Below are positions 54,160 through 63,874 of a stretch of 64,000 nt of DNA, piece after piece; the first letter of the stretch is position 1; every line of letters starts with the position of its first letter. Both the position numbers and the translations under genes were made by a program. The notes beneath the pieces were generated by a model, which was not told where the DNA came from, did not search any database, and saw only the letters and a list, made by a program, of their open reading frames with translations. The DNA lies in contig JAUPFN010000027.1 of the NCBI GenBank assembly GCA_036924255.1, forward strand, positions 8,015,735 through 8,079,734. Direction: 5' to 3'. The DNA is from Apodemia mormo. Taxonomy: Eukaryota > Arthropoda > Insecta > Lepidoptera > Riodinidae.

Positions 54160-54750
54160 AGGACGTGTGGCATGCGCGCTATAGTCCCCGGCGTCACGGT
54201 ATATTATATGTACAGTATTCCAACTTCATACGACGAAGCGCAAGCTATGAGAGCTATGGCTAAGCGCCTCGATCTCGGCGTTGCGCTTGGCATGCAGATA
54301 GTCGCGACTGTGCCGCAGTGAAAAACGGACGGTGTGTTGTTTTTTTAACAATAACTGCGCGATTTTTTACAAAAAATAAGTCAAGTACATATTTAATATG
54401 ACGAGTGTAACTAAATCTGCCAATCAAAAAACAACACGCATTTTAATTAAACACTTCCTATTTAATTCACAAAGTATTTTATTTATTTACACAAAAAAAG
54501 TATATTTACAATCACAAAACTAAACGGAAACACAAAGGCAAATGTAATTAAAATTCTGGAAGCGGGCAGCCCTATTCTACCGTGCGGTTGTAGGTATTTA
54601 TTTCAAAGATACGGCCGAGTTACAGTACTGTATATATACGCAACGCCGAAATCGAGACGCGTAGGCATAGCTCGCGCTTAGTCCGTTTATATGAAGTTGG
54701 AATACTTATAGATAATAATACCGTGGCGCGGGTGTCCGAAAACGAAACGT
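54160..54750. repeat. Inverted pair of GC-rich repeats in RyR intron 4
   Basis: About 54190-54290 and 54635-54745 are diverged inverted copies (ATTCCAACTTCATA, CGCAAGCTATG, GGCGTTGCG words). A relative occurs at 56475-56650 (CAACTTCACACAAACGGACT). MITE-like, non-coding. Confidence 0.55.
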
Positions 54751-55335
54751 GAGTCCGCCCATACGCGGGGTTTCCCCGCGGCACACTTCATACCGCACCC
54801 CAGTTGAGACCCGAAAATTCAAGGACTGCGCGTTCAACGATATTGTTCAAGTTATTGCCATTTGATTCGTGTCCGAAAAACTCTCGAGTCTCGAGTCGTG
54901 ATGTGAGGCACGAGGCGAATAGCGAGCGCATTGTTTACACATTCGTGTTGCTATTCGCCTCGCCACTCGCCTCGTTATTTGTACGAATGTATAAACGCGT
55001 TGTAAGATGTTTTGGAACGAAGTTCCTTATTGGCGCTATGGGGGGTACCCTAACCGGCAAAAAACGTCCGTAAAGGATAAAAAAACGTAAGATTTTTTAT
55101 AATAAGTAACTTCGTTCTTCTCTAGTGTCCCACGACACCACACGGTTTTTTGTAGACTAGAATGTATTTGATACTGGCCACTAAAATAGGGAGAGTAATA
55201 TTAGAAGTAAAAGAAATAGAAAAAAAAAATAAGAATCACACGATGAAGAGAGCCTAAGAAGTAAGAACTGACTTCGTACATTATTTATGTATGTAGGGTA
55301 TATTACTGAGTGATATTTAATTGTTAACCAATTTA

Positions 55336-55562
55336 ATCCGCCTCATTAGTCTAGTGGCTAGCGACCTTAGCCCTGCAATCGATGCGGCTCGGGTGTAATT
55401 CCCGACAAGGATAAAGATTTGAATGTGTTAAGCATATATGTTTATGTTTCTGGGTTTAGGCGTTCATTAAATATACTTTAATATTTAAATATGTATTTCT
55501 ATGTAATAGTATCATTGACTAAAATCCATAATACAATCAAATAATAATTTGCTTTATTTTAA
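55336..55562 (+). mobile_element. tRNA-derived SINE S3, RyR intron 4
   Basis: Head CTCATTAGTCTAGTGGCTAG with TAGCGACCTTAGCCCTGCAA, body TTTATGTTTCTGGGTTTAGG and CAAATAATAATTTGC. Ends where an S1 tail fragment begins. Confidence 0.7.
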
Positions 55563-55564
55563 AC

Positions 55565-55680
55565 CCTTGCCATAAGATAGCAACGCATTATTCACATCTT
55601 TGCTGTCTATAGGCGCTGGTTGACTCTTTCCATCAAGAGACCCATATGCTTGTTTGCTATCTTATGATATAAAATAAATA
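55565..55680 (+). mobile_element. S1 tail fragment before RyR exon 5
   Basis: Last ~110 bases of the family, ending TTATGATATAAAATAAATAA, about 115 bp upstream of the exon 5 acceptor. Confidence 0.7.
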
Positions 55681-55794
55681 AATAAAAAATCTGCAATTTG
55701 TCCACCAATATTATAATTTATAATAATAATTAATAATAATAATGTGACAAAATGACATATACACATGATACTTATTACTATTATTATTTCGCAG

Positions 55795-55913
55795 TATTTG
55801 GCCTGTTTATCGACATCATCATCCCAAGATAAGCTGGCGTTTGACGTGGGTCTGCAGGAGCACTCGAAAGGCGAAGCCTGCTGGTGGACCCTGCATCCTG
55901 CCAGCAAACAGAG
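55795..55913 (+). CDS. RyR: Ryanodine receptor coding exon 5 (residues 114-153, last codon split)
   Basis: The exon is 119 bases, read as YLACLSTSSSQDK to WWTLHPASKQ plus the first two bases of an Arg codon. A TTTCGCAG acceptor precedes it and a GTAAGG donor follows. The motif GEACWWTLHPASKQ is highly characteristic of RyR. It ends in phase 2, and exon 6 supplies the third base (AG plus A gives Arg), which independently supports the pairing of these two exons. Confidence 0.97.
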
Positions 55914-56149
55914 GTAAGGAAATTTGTTCAAATTCTGTAAGGTCTTTCCTCGGCTGCGAATTAACGCTTTAACTATTTCTAACGTACCTAAAAGTGTCAA
56001 TGTTTGTCATTATAGTGTTCCGGTTGTGCGTATTAGATAAGGGCAAAATTTAAGTATTAAATTAATTAAATAAGTATTACCACCATCCACTCCACCATCG
56101 GACATCGCGTCAAAATTTTAAGTTCCATCCTCACCATCTCGATGTCTAG

Positions 56150-56465
56150 AAATCCACAACTGTGCGTTTCTCCCGACACTTTTTGCCTCGCACTACTCTG
56201 TTGTGGAATCAATTACCGGCAGGGGTATTTCCGAACGGATACGACATAGGGACCTTCAAGAAAAAAGCTTACTCATTCTTAAAAGGCCGGCGACGCAACT
56301 GCAAGACCTCTGGTATTGCAGATGTCCATGGGCGGCGGTGATTTATTTTTTATTTTTTATAGATGAGGGGGCAAACGAGCAAGAAGTGCACCTGATGGTA
56401 AGTGCCATCAGGTGCACTTCTTGCTCGTTTGCCCCCTCATCTATAAAAAATAAAAAAATAAAAAA
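56150..56465 (+). mobile_element. CR1/Zenon-like LINE 3' end with inverted tail, RyR intron 5
   Basis: Same tail as 4156-4432. After GGGCGGCGGTGA, a 57-bp stretch (56342-56398) and its complement (56405 to about 56460) form a near-perfect palindrome with a 6-base loop, both representing the terminal CTCGTTTGCCCCCTCATC part. Confidence 0.7.
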
Positions 56466-56733
56466 AATTTAGTATTAGCCACGGTAATATTATCTATACA
56501 GTAATCCAACTTCACACAAACGGACTGCACTTTAATAGCCCACATGGACAGTGGACTGCACCTATTTCACATCTCGTTGAATGAAATGCGTAAGCGCCAT
56601 GAAATTCGCAACGGTTATAACCATTGGGTCGCAACTATATATGAACTATATCTGCAGCGCTGCGTAATTATGACTTTGTACGATCCATCCATACTAATAT
56701 ACTAATATACTAATGTACTAATAATATTATAAA

Positions 56734-56900
56734 CTAGCTGTTGCCAGCGACTTCGTCCGCGCGGAGTTCGTTTACTCCGCACTGCCCCTCCCCCGTAGGT
56801 GATAGGTGATAGGCTACATATTATCACGCTATCACCAACGGGGGAGGTGCTGTGCGGAGTAAACGAAGTCCGCGTGGACGAAGTCGCAGGCAACAGCTAG
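56734..56900. mobile_element. Palindromic pair of Helitron 3' ends in RyR intron 5
   Basis: Both borders carry the same 3' terminus: CTAGCTGTTGCC on the left and GGCAACAGCTAG on the right, with mirrored GGAGTAAACGAAGTCCGCG segments. The arms of about 75-80 bp face each other around a short centre. Confidence 0.65.
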
Positions 56901-56917
56901 TTAGTAATATATTTACA

Positions 56918-57352
56918 CTAGCTAAAACGTGCAGCCCGCTGTGTTATAAAAATTTTGGGGAATCCCGGCGAAACACATCATTTTTACGGGGTAAAACGTA
57001 GCCTATGTGCTTATCCAGGTCATCACATCATCTACCTGTGTGCCAAATTTCATTCAAATCCGTTCAGTAGTTTTTGCATGATTAAGTAACAAACATCCAT
57101 CCATCCAAACATCTAAACTTTCGCATTTGTAATACTATCTGCAGCATGCAGCCCGCTGCATTATAAAAGTTTTTGGCGAATCCCGTGGGATCAGCTAATT
57201 TTTCCGGGATAAAAAGTAGCCTATGTGATATTCCAGGTCAACATCTACCTGTGTGCCAAATTTTATTCAAATCCGTTTAGTAGTTTTTGCGTGATTGAGT
57301 AACAAATATCCATCCATCCATCCATCCAAACCTCCAAACTTTTGCATTTATC
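56918..57352 (-). mobile_element. Two tandem Helitron-like fragments in RyR intron 5
   Basis: Two diverged copies of about 210 bp (56918-57135 and 57140-57352) share GCAGCCCGCTG, ATTATAAAA, TAGCCTATGTG, CTACCTGTGTGCCAAATTT and GAGTAACAAA words. A third relative is at 5395-5585. The left border is A|CTAG, the 3' end of a - strand element. Confidence 0.55.
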
Positions 57353-57435
57353 ATATTAATGTAAATTAATATCAATATAGATTAATTACAGAAGTCTATG
57401 GTATACCTCATTTGTAAAAATATTGTATATTCCAG

Positions 57436-57505
57436 ATCTGAGGGTGAAAAGGTTCGAGTTGGTGACGACTTGATTCTTGTATCTGTTGCTACTGAAAGAT
57501 ATTTG
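57436..57505 (+). CDS. RyR: Ryanodine receptor coding exon 6 (residues 153-176)
   Basis: Seventy bases complete the split Arg codon and encode [20 protein letters not shown] followed by RYL, then a GTAAGA donor in phase 0. This is the expected continuation of the RyR N-terminal domain. It is the last exon found in the window. A palindromic MITE carrying CTCF-like motifs begins 36 bp after the donor, and a gypsy retrotransposon occupies the distal part of the following intron. Confidence 0.96.
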
Positions 57506-57541
57506 GTAAGATATTGATATAACCATATAATTTTATATCAG

Positions 57542-57754
57542 AGTGCTAAGTGTGAGTTTTTCTTTTCGCATTCGATCGTGAGCGCGTTTCGAGTTTACTA
57601 GGAATTTGTATGTGATTTATACAGCGCCACCTAGTAATAAACGTGAGAAACCAGTTTACCACTAGGTGGCGCTGTACAAATCACATACATATTCCTAGTA
57701 AACTCGAAACGCGCTCACGATCGAATGCAAAAAGAAAAACTCACACTTAGCACT
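57542..57754. mobile_element. Palindromic MITE carrying a CTCF-type motif, copy 2 (RyR intron 6)
   Basis: Same family and exactly the same length (213 bp) as 18761-18973, flanked by CAG on both sides (57539-57541, 57755-57757). The central loop is inverted relative to copy 1, so the element is inserted in the opposite orientation. The left-arm motif (57624-57637) has lost the final GG; the right-arm motif CCACTAGGTGGCGC (57659-57672) is intact. It starts 36 bp after the exon 6 donor. Confidence 0.88.
57659..57672 (+). promoter_or_regulatory. CTCF-consensus motif in MITE copy 2, right arm
   Basis: CCACTAGGTGGCGC, intact, 153 bp downstream of RyR exon 6. The partner site in the other arm is mutated. 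Confidence 0.5.
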
Positions 57755-57757
57755 CAG

Positions 57758-58049
57758 ATCGATTCAGAAAATGTGTGCTGTAATACTCGCAGACTGCGTT
57801 CGTAACAATGAAGGCCAAAAGAGATTAGCACAGAAGAAAGTATTCTTTTAAGTATATATCATAATATGATAGCAAATGATAACACTTTGTTGATATGGAC
57901 TGATAATATGTATATTCATGCCAAATTACAGCTTTCTAGTATTAAGGATCTCTGAGCAATCGTGCGGACGGACGGAAGGACATAGCGAAACTAAGTGTTT
58001 CTAGTTTACTTCGGAACCCTTATAACGAAGTTAAGATACTTAATCCCCA
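57758..58049. other. Intron 6 sequence, nothing recognised
   Basis: Non-coding stretch between the palindromic MITE and an S1 copy. Confidence 0.5.
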
Positions 58050-58315
58050 AATTTTCTAGGTGGCAGAGTTCTGCTTTGTCTCGCCCGGGTCTGGTACCAC
58101 CGCCTTACCTATTCCTGCCGCAATAGCGTCAATGCTTGTCACTGTCGTGTTCCGTTTTGGAGGGTAAGGTAGCCGGTAAACTTATGCATGCGGTACTAGA
58201 CTTCGCTACAAGATAACAACGCATCATTAACACCCTTACTGTCTATAGGCAATGGTTGACTCTTTCCATCAGACCTATCTGCTCGTTTACTAGCTTGATA
58301 CAAAAAAAATGTGTA
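58050..58315 (+). mobile_element. S1 SINE-like copy, 5'-truncated, RyR intron 6
   Basis: Starts at TCTAGGTGGCAGAGTTCTGC and ends in a ACAAAAAAAATG tail. Confidence 0.75.
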
Positions 58316-58598
58316 AACGGTTGACCCTGCAGGTCATCCCTGAAACTTCCCGCTAAATTAAGGTATTTTAAGCTCAAAAGATAAAAAATATAACCATAGT
58401 TTCTCTTTAGTTCAAACATCTATTTTTGTTCAAAATAATCTAGCTAAATAATCTATAGGTAGAAAAATTTCGAAGCGATGTAAAAAAATATTTCTTTAAA
58501 AAGTTTTCATCATTGATAAATCACATACAAATTGACCGAGTTTGATTCAATTAACAGTATTTAACGCAGTTTTTAAAGGAGAAATGCTGATAAGATTT
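58316..58598. other. Intron 6 sequence before the gypsy LTR
   Basis: Contains GACCCTGCAGGTCATCCCTG, an inverted relative of GGGATGGCCTGCAGGGTT at about 3255, so another small repeat. Otherwise unassigned. Confidence 0.45.
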
Positions 58599-58907
58599 TG
58601 TAACGGCCGCCCGGCGATCTATCAGCCGGACGTGTTACTCCGCCAATAGTATCCCCTTTTACTAGGGAATCTTCCTTTATACTCGCTTGGCTGCTCGAGG
58701 TACCGAAGATAAGCAAGATTTTTCAGGATTCTTTAATAATAGACTTTCGTAATGTATCTTCGTTTATTTCTCGGGGATGTGTCTATCCCCCGTCAAATCA
58801 TAAAGAATACTCCTATTCTATCGTATTGCTTTTTCTAAACAAAAGAATTCTACATTTGAAAGCAGACAAAGCTGCCAGTCTGTATGTAACACCATAAAGG
58901 TGTTACA
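58599..58907 (-). repeat. Putative 3' LTR of the gypsy element
   Basis: The 309-bp segment is bounded by TGTAAC on the left and GTTACA on the right, the TG...CA inverted ends expected of an LTR. On its pol side it is adjoined by a G-rich, mostly purine tract (GGGGGGTAGCTGA on the - strand) that could serve as the polypurine tract. The partner LTR lies outside the window, so the exact borders are provisional. Confidence 0.65.
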
Positions 58908-59816
58908 TCAGCTACCCCCCAAGGTGGGAGCAGCTGAAACTGGAGGGGCATTTGTCTCCCTTCATATGGCCTACCTATCCCTACCCTGATTGCCCTACCT
59001 ACGAGGGGAAGGTACATTTTGGTGGGACTGTCTTTTCCTAAAAGATAGTTTGCCCCGTGTGTGGTTCTGACCATTACCACCACACCATGGCACAAACTTT
59101 GGTCTCCCAAAACCCCTCTGAAAGACAGACCACAGTCCCCTCACCTAACCTATCCTACCGCAAACATTTATTATTTTATTACACTTTAGCCTGAAGGGCT
59201 CTAGCTGTATAAGAGATAATAAGAGATGGAAAGGCATAACAATTCAAACTTCTTTTCTCTGGTGGACCAAAAGAAAAAAGATTGAAGTATTACTTCCTCT
59301 CAACATCGAGCTCGCCCCAATATATAGACCACGATCATAAATATTCCTTACTCTGAACCATATTAATACCTTCATTATAATGTCTCCCATAACCATCCGA
59401 GTTCATGTATATCCTATACAGATATCCTTTGTGTCGACTATGTCGTACTACAAAGTTGAACTCCCCTTCATAAGACTTTCAACCCTTAACCTATACTGAC
59501 TCTTTCGACTTCATACTAAGGCGGCTCTGTTCCTAGTATACATTATACCCCATAAGACTTTATTATTGAACAGAAGAACTTGAGAGGAATACATTTCTAT
59601 TGAAAACATAACATTTCTTCATTTAATATTCTTTTGGTCATCTTTTTTCTTTTTAGCTTCGGTCCATCATCACTGCATTGGTTGAGCCCCGTCATATTAC
59701 ATGAAACAAATACAAGTATTAGTATTCTCATATATAAGCCCAAACAAAAGTAATGGTCTAACATGTAACAATTTTTTATTACAATGAATGACTATAAGTA
59801 CACTATATATTTTTTT
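58908..59816 (-). other. Non-coding stretch between pol and 3' LTR
   Basis: About 900 bases separate the pol stop from the presumed LTR. I see no env-like ORF and no recognisable domain, only short chance reading frames. It starts next to the LTR with the purine-rich tract. Some insect gypsy elements have such a long 3' untranslated part. Confidence 0.5.
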
Positions 59817-62800
59817 TTACATACGTACATGAAATGCTTTCAACCTATTTATATGTACAATATCTCTATATCTCCTATTGTTTAACTTCGTAATTACATA
59901 ATTTACATTAGATATTCTTTCCACTATTCTGAACGGCCCTTTATATAACCTACATAATTTCAAACTCCTATTGTCCACCCGTCTTGGTGTATATACTAAT
60001 ACTAATTGTCCCGGTGAAAAGTCCTTTACTTTAGCCCTTTTGTCAAAATATCTCTTTTGCCTAACTTGTGCCCTTCTAATGTTTTGTATTGCCTTCCGGA
60101 CTAACGCACCTTGTAAATTATGTCTCTCGGCATAACTTATTTCTCGGCTTTGACTACCCCTATTTACCCCCATGTCGCTTTGGAATATCGGTTCCCTAGC
60201 GTACATCATCATATATGGTGAAACTTTAGTGGTTGATTGTTTGCTAGTGTTATATGCATGACATATTAATGGAACAAATCTACACCAGTCTCGTTGGTCC
60301 CTGGCAACATACATCGATAACATTTGAACCAGCGTTTTATTGAACCGCTCTACTAACCCATTCGTTTCTGGCCTAAACGCCGTACTAAATCGCGACTTTG
60401 CCCCAAATCGATTCACAGTTTCTTTCACTAGGTGTGACGTGAATACTGCTCCCCTATCAGAAATTACCTCTTTAACACCTCCGTATCTACAAAACACCTC
60501 CTCAATCAGAAATTCACTCACTTTCTCTGCTGTAACTCTTTGTACCGGTTTACATATCGCATACTTCGACACATACTCAACACATACTATAATATATTTA
60601 TTCCCGTTTAAAGATTTCCTAAAAGGCCCTAAAATATCGATTCCTACCTTTTGCATCATAAGGGTCACAGTTATAGGTTGTAGTTCAGCTACTTGTTTGA
60701 CCTTTTTTCTTTCTTGACACAACCTACACGTTTTTACATACTTCTCGATCTCCTTCTCAGCATTCTCGCAATAATAACTATCTCTGAATTTACATAACGT
60801 TTTTGCCAAACCCAAGTGACCCCCTGACCATGGGTCATCATGCAGTTCCTGTAAGATCTCACATAACAAACCCTTTGGTATAACTACAAGATCTTTCATA
60901 ATATGTCCACGCTTTACTCTCTTACACAATATCCTTTCTTTCAATTTATACCCCTTATACACTCCGGTATCGCTCATCCTTACTCGAGATAACCAACGCC
61001 TGCATGACTCATCCATCCCTTGCTCTTCTTGGACCTTAACTACCTCTAATTTATACACTTCCAAACCATCCTCTTGTTCTTTCTGAGCGTTCTCGGCTGT
61101 ACTCTCTACATTCAACGGGTTTCTACTTAAAAAGTCGGCAACTACATTCTCTCTGCCTGCACAATGCACAATATCGAAATCATATGCTTGTATGCTCAGT
61201 GACCATCTCGCCAACCTTCCATTCATATCCTTCCTATCTCTAAGCCAACACAACGCCTTGTGATCGGTTACGACTTGGAACTTCAATCCCCATAAAAAAT
61301 GCCTAAAATAATTTAACGCCCATACTAGACCTAAACATTCTTTCTCAGTAGTGCAATATTTCTTTTCTGCCTCACTCAACTTCCTCGATGCATACGATAT
61401 CGGATGCATTTTTATTTTTCCTTGCATTAGACAACATCCCAGGGCTTCTCCACTAGCATCTATATACAACCTAGTTAAAACATACTTATCACTAGAATAA
61501 TGACTTAAAATAGGCGGGTTACACATTCGATCTATGATAATGGAAAACGCGTTTTGATGTTCCGAGGACCAACAAAACTTCGACCCCTTCTTTAGTAATT
61601 TTGTTAAGGGTAGAGCAATTTTGGCAAAATTATTAATGAACTTACGGTAATAGGAGAATACTCCAAGTACCGATTTTACCTGTTTTGCATTAGTCGGTGC
61701 GGGCATTTCTTTTATCGCCTTTAATTTCCTGCTATCTAGTCGAATACCATCCCCCGAAATCTCATGCCCTAACACACTTATCTTTCCATACCCAAAACTA
61801 CATTTATTTGGCTTAAGCGTAAGGTTCGCTTCCTTAAGGCGCATTAACACCTTTTCTAATGCTTCCTTAAATTCTGTGAAAGTTTTCCCCCATATTAATA
61901 TATTATCAACATAACAGATGGCATTCTTGTATTTGATATCCCCTAACACCTTATCCATTGTACGCTGAAACACTGCTTGACTTGTTTTTAAGCCAAAAGG
62001 TAACACGTTAAACTCATACAATCCTGACGGTGTGATAAATGCCGTTTTGTGCCTATCACTTTCCGCAATCATAAGTTGCCAATAGCCAGAATTTAAATCT
62101 AAATCAGCGAAATAGTGGGCACCTGAAAGATATATTAAAATGTCCTCTATAATAGGCAATGGATAGCTATCTGTCACCACCTTTTTATTCAACTTACGAT
62201 AGTCCACACAGAATCTCCATGTGTTATCATTCTTCCGCACCAACACTACTGGGGAAGCATAAGAGCTTTTAGATTCGCGAATGACACCGTTGTCTAACAT
62301 TTCTCTCACTTGTGTATTGATTATTTCTAGTTGTTTAGGTGAGACACGATATGGCGGGTGGTGTACTGCTACCTGGTCTATCGTTTTTATTTCTATTTCT
62401 GTTAGTTTACACCTACCTAATTCTGTGGGCCTAAATGCGAAACATTTCCTATACTTACTAAACAGATTTCGTAACATATTCTTTTGCTTTTTACATAAGT
62501 CCGGACTAATGTTAATTTTATCCATTTCGCATTCATTTCTAGAATTTACGTGCGGATATAATTTATCCTCGTTTTTCTCTACATAATTCACGTAATGCAT
62601 GTAATCCGGTTTTAACAAATTACATGATTTATTTACATCAGTGACATTACTATTTACAACGTTTCTATGGTAGCCGTCCATACTGGAAAGATCATCATTA
62701 TTTCGTAGCGATGAGGGATTAATGAAATCTACATAGCAACGCTGTTTAAGACATATGAAATTCTTTGAAAAGTCTATTACAGCATCATATTTTTTCAGAA

Positions 62801-63152
62801 AATCTCGACCTAATATAAGTTTAGTTTTAATATTCTCTATTATTAACATTTCATTCGCAAAAATACTGTTATTTATCATCAAATTTACACACGTTTTTCC
62901 TATTACATTTAGTAACGATCCTCCTAACGATTTTACAAAATGCCTATTGGGTGCATCATCTTTGAATGTTATTTTTAGATGTTCCGCGAGATCATTTGAT
63001 ATGCACGATATATCTGCTCCCGTATCGATTAACGCCGAACACGAACGACCCTTAATTATGACCTGTATAAATGGACTGGACAAACCTTTGCTTTCCGTCG
63101 GGAGATCTTCATCTGTTTGGGACGCAGCTCTCATCTCCCGCGTTTCATTCAT
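59817..63152 (-). CDS. pol: Gypsy-type Pol polyprotein (protease, RT, RNase H, integrase)
   Basis: The ORF encodes 1111 residues. An aspartic protease has IDTGADIS at 42-49 and ILGRDF at 113-118. Reverse transcriptase spans about 265-460, with LDLNSGYW at 351-358 and VLPFGL at 383-388, but its active site reads YVDN at 414-417 where YVDD is expected (codon AAT at 61902-61904). RNase H follows, with D565 in YIDASG, E605 and D630 in VVTDHKAL. Integrase has the zinc-binding H771, H779, C809, C812 and the DD35E triad D839, D899, E935, and ends in a GPY/F-like module (YKGPFRIVERI). The reading frame is otherwise open. The start ATG overlaps the gag stop as ATGA in a different frame, so expression would need reinitiation or frameshifting. 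Confidence 0.93.
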   Translation of the reverse strand: MNETREMRAASQTDEDLPTESKGLSSPFIQVIIKGRSCSALIDTGADISCISNDLAEHLKITFKDDAPNRHFVKSLGGSLLNVIGKTCVNLMINNSIFANEMLIIENIKTKLILGRDFLKKYDAVIDFSKNFICLKQRCYVDFINPSSLRNNDDLSSMDGYHRNVVNSNVTDVNKSCNLLKPDYMHYVNYVEKNEDKLYPHVNSRNECEMDKINISPDLCKKQKNMLRNLFSKYRKCFAFRPTELGRCKLTEIEIKTIDQVAVHHPPYRVSPKQLEIINTQVREMLDNGVIRESKSSYASPVVLVRKNDNTWRFCVDYRKLNKKVVTDSYPLPIIEDILIYLSGAHYFADLDLNSGYWQLMIAESDRHKTAFITPSGLYEFNVLPFGLKTSQAVFQRTMDKVLGDIKYKNAICYVDNILIWGKTFTEFKEALEKVLMRLKEANLTLKPNKCSFGYGKISVLGHEISGDGIRLDSRKLKAIKEMPAPTNAKQVKSVLGVFSYYRKFINNFAKIALPLTKLLKKGSKFCWSSEHQNAFSIIIDRMCNPPILSHYSSDKYVLTRLYIDASGEALGCCLMQGKIKMHPISYASRKLSEAEKKYCTTEKECLGLVWALNYFRHFLWGLKFQVVTDHKALCWLRDRKDMNGRLARWSLSIQAYDFDIVHCAGRENVVADFLSRNPLNVESTAENAQKEQEDGLEVYKLEVVKVQEEQGMDESCRRWLSRVRMSDTGVYKGYKLKERILCKRVKRGHIMKDLVVIPKGLLCEILQELHDDPWSGGHLGLAKTLCKFRDSYYCENAEKEIEKYVKTCRLCQERKKVKQVAELQPITVTLMMQKVGIDILGPFRKSLNGNKYIIVCVEYVSKYAICKPVQRVTAEKVSEFLIEEVFCRYGGVKEVISDRGAVFTSHLVKETVNRFGAKSRFSTAFRPETNGLVERFNKTLVQMLSMYVARDQRDWCRFVPLICHAYNTSKQSTTKVSPYMMMYAREPIFQSDMGVNRGSQSREISYAERHNLQGALVRKAIQNIRRAQVRQKRYFDKRAKVKDFSPGQLVLVYTPRRVDNRSLKLCRLYKGPFRIVERISNVNYVITKLNNRRYRDIVHINRLKAFHVRM

Positions 63153-63874
63153 TGGCGGCGTCCCTGTACGTTTGGGTGTTGTGGTGTCATCGGGCTGCGT
63201 CTGAAATCATTACGTGTGTTTGAGGCCGTTCTTTCATAACGTCTCGGCCTTACATTATACCGGGGCGTGTGAAAAACTTCCGACGGCTGTGGACGTTCTG
63301 CCTGCGAGCGTATGGGCGTACCGGGCAGGATGTCTGGTTCCTCCCAGAATTTCACCTTCTGTTATACCCCCATTGGCGGTTGTAAAGGAAGGTTACTCGC
63401 TCTGATCTGACCCCCAAAGACCTCGTTGTATTGAATGATTGTGTTTCGTAATTCTTCTCGCGACGAATACACTCTCATTCCTAGCTTTTCTTTTAGCGAG
63501 GGTAACATCGTTTTGATAAATTGTTTTATGAAAATTACGTCTGAAATTTCAGCTTTGGCTGCGATGTCGCTGAGTCTGTAAAAATATGTTAGTGGTTCCT
63601 CATCGCGGCCCTGTTTGGATACATAAAATCGCTCCATATAGTTTATCGAGATAGGGAATTCGTTTTCAATTTTTATACATAATTCATTGAAATTGGCCGT
63701 GTCGGTATATATCATTTTATAAAATGCTAACGCCGGACCATCAAGATATAATCCCAGAAGTAAAGGTAAGCTCTCTATGTCCCATTTATTTATTGCCGCG
63801 ACCGTTTTAAAGTCTTTAATAAACTCTGCGAACGCCAAATTCTGCGTTCCGTTGAAGCGCTTGATGGCCTCCAT
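63149..63874 (-). pseudogene. gag: Gag ORF of the gypsy element, interrupted by an in-frame stop
   Basis: The first 170 codons (63874-63362) encode a capsid-like domain starting MEAIKRFNGTQNLAFAEF. An in-frame TAA at 63364-63362 ends it, but the same frame stays open for about 70 more codons (QKVKFWEEPD to NVQGRRQ) and stops with TGA at 63151-63149, overlapping the pol ATG. The C-terminal part is Arg-rich and proline-rich, and no CCHC zinc knuckle is visible. The TAA may be a disabling mutation; stop read-through (TAA CAG) is a less likely alternative. Confidence 0.8.

Larger units (their letters stand above)
53700..55794 (+). other. RyR intron 4
   Basis: 2.1 kb with a Helitron-like element, the GC-rich inverted pair, an S3 SINE and an S1 tail. 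About 54790-55075 is GC-richer and includes GGAACGAAGTTCCTTAT, shared with 1075-1095. Confidence 0.85.

Noticed and set aside
57506..58598. RyR exon 7 between exon 6 and the gypsy element
   Set aside because: I looked for the expected continuation after RYL and found no open segment with splice borders. It should lie beyond 64000.
58850..59110. 86-codon - strand ORF as an env gene of the gypsy element
   Set aside because: Too short, no signal peptide or membrane segment, and it overlaps the putative LTR.
60340..63204. Antisense ORFs over pol (125, 101, 149 codons)
   Set aside because: Shadow frames of the gypsy pol coding sequence.
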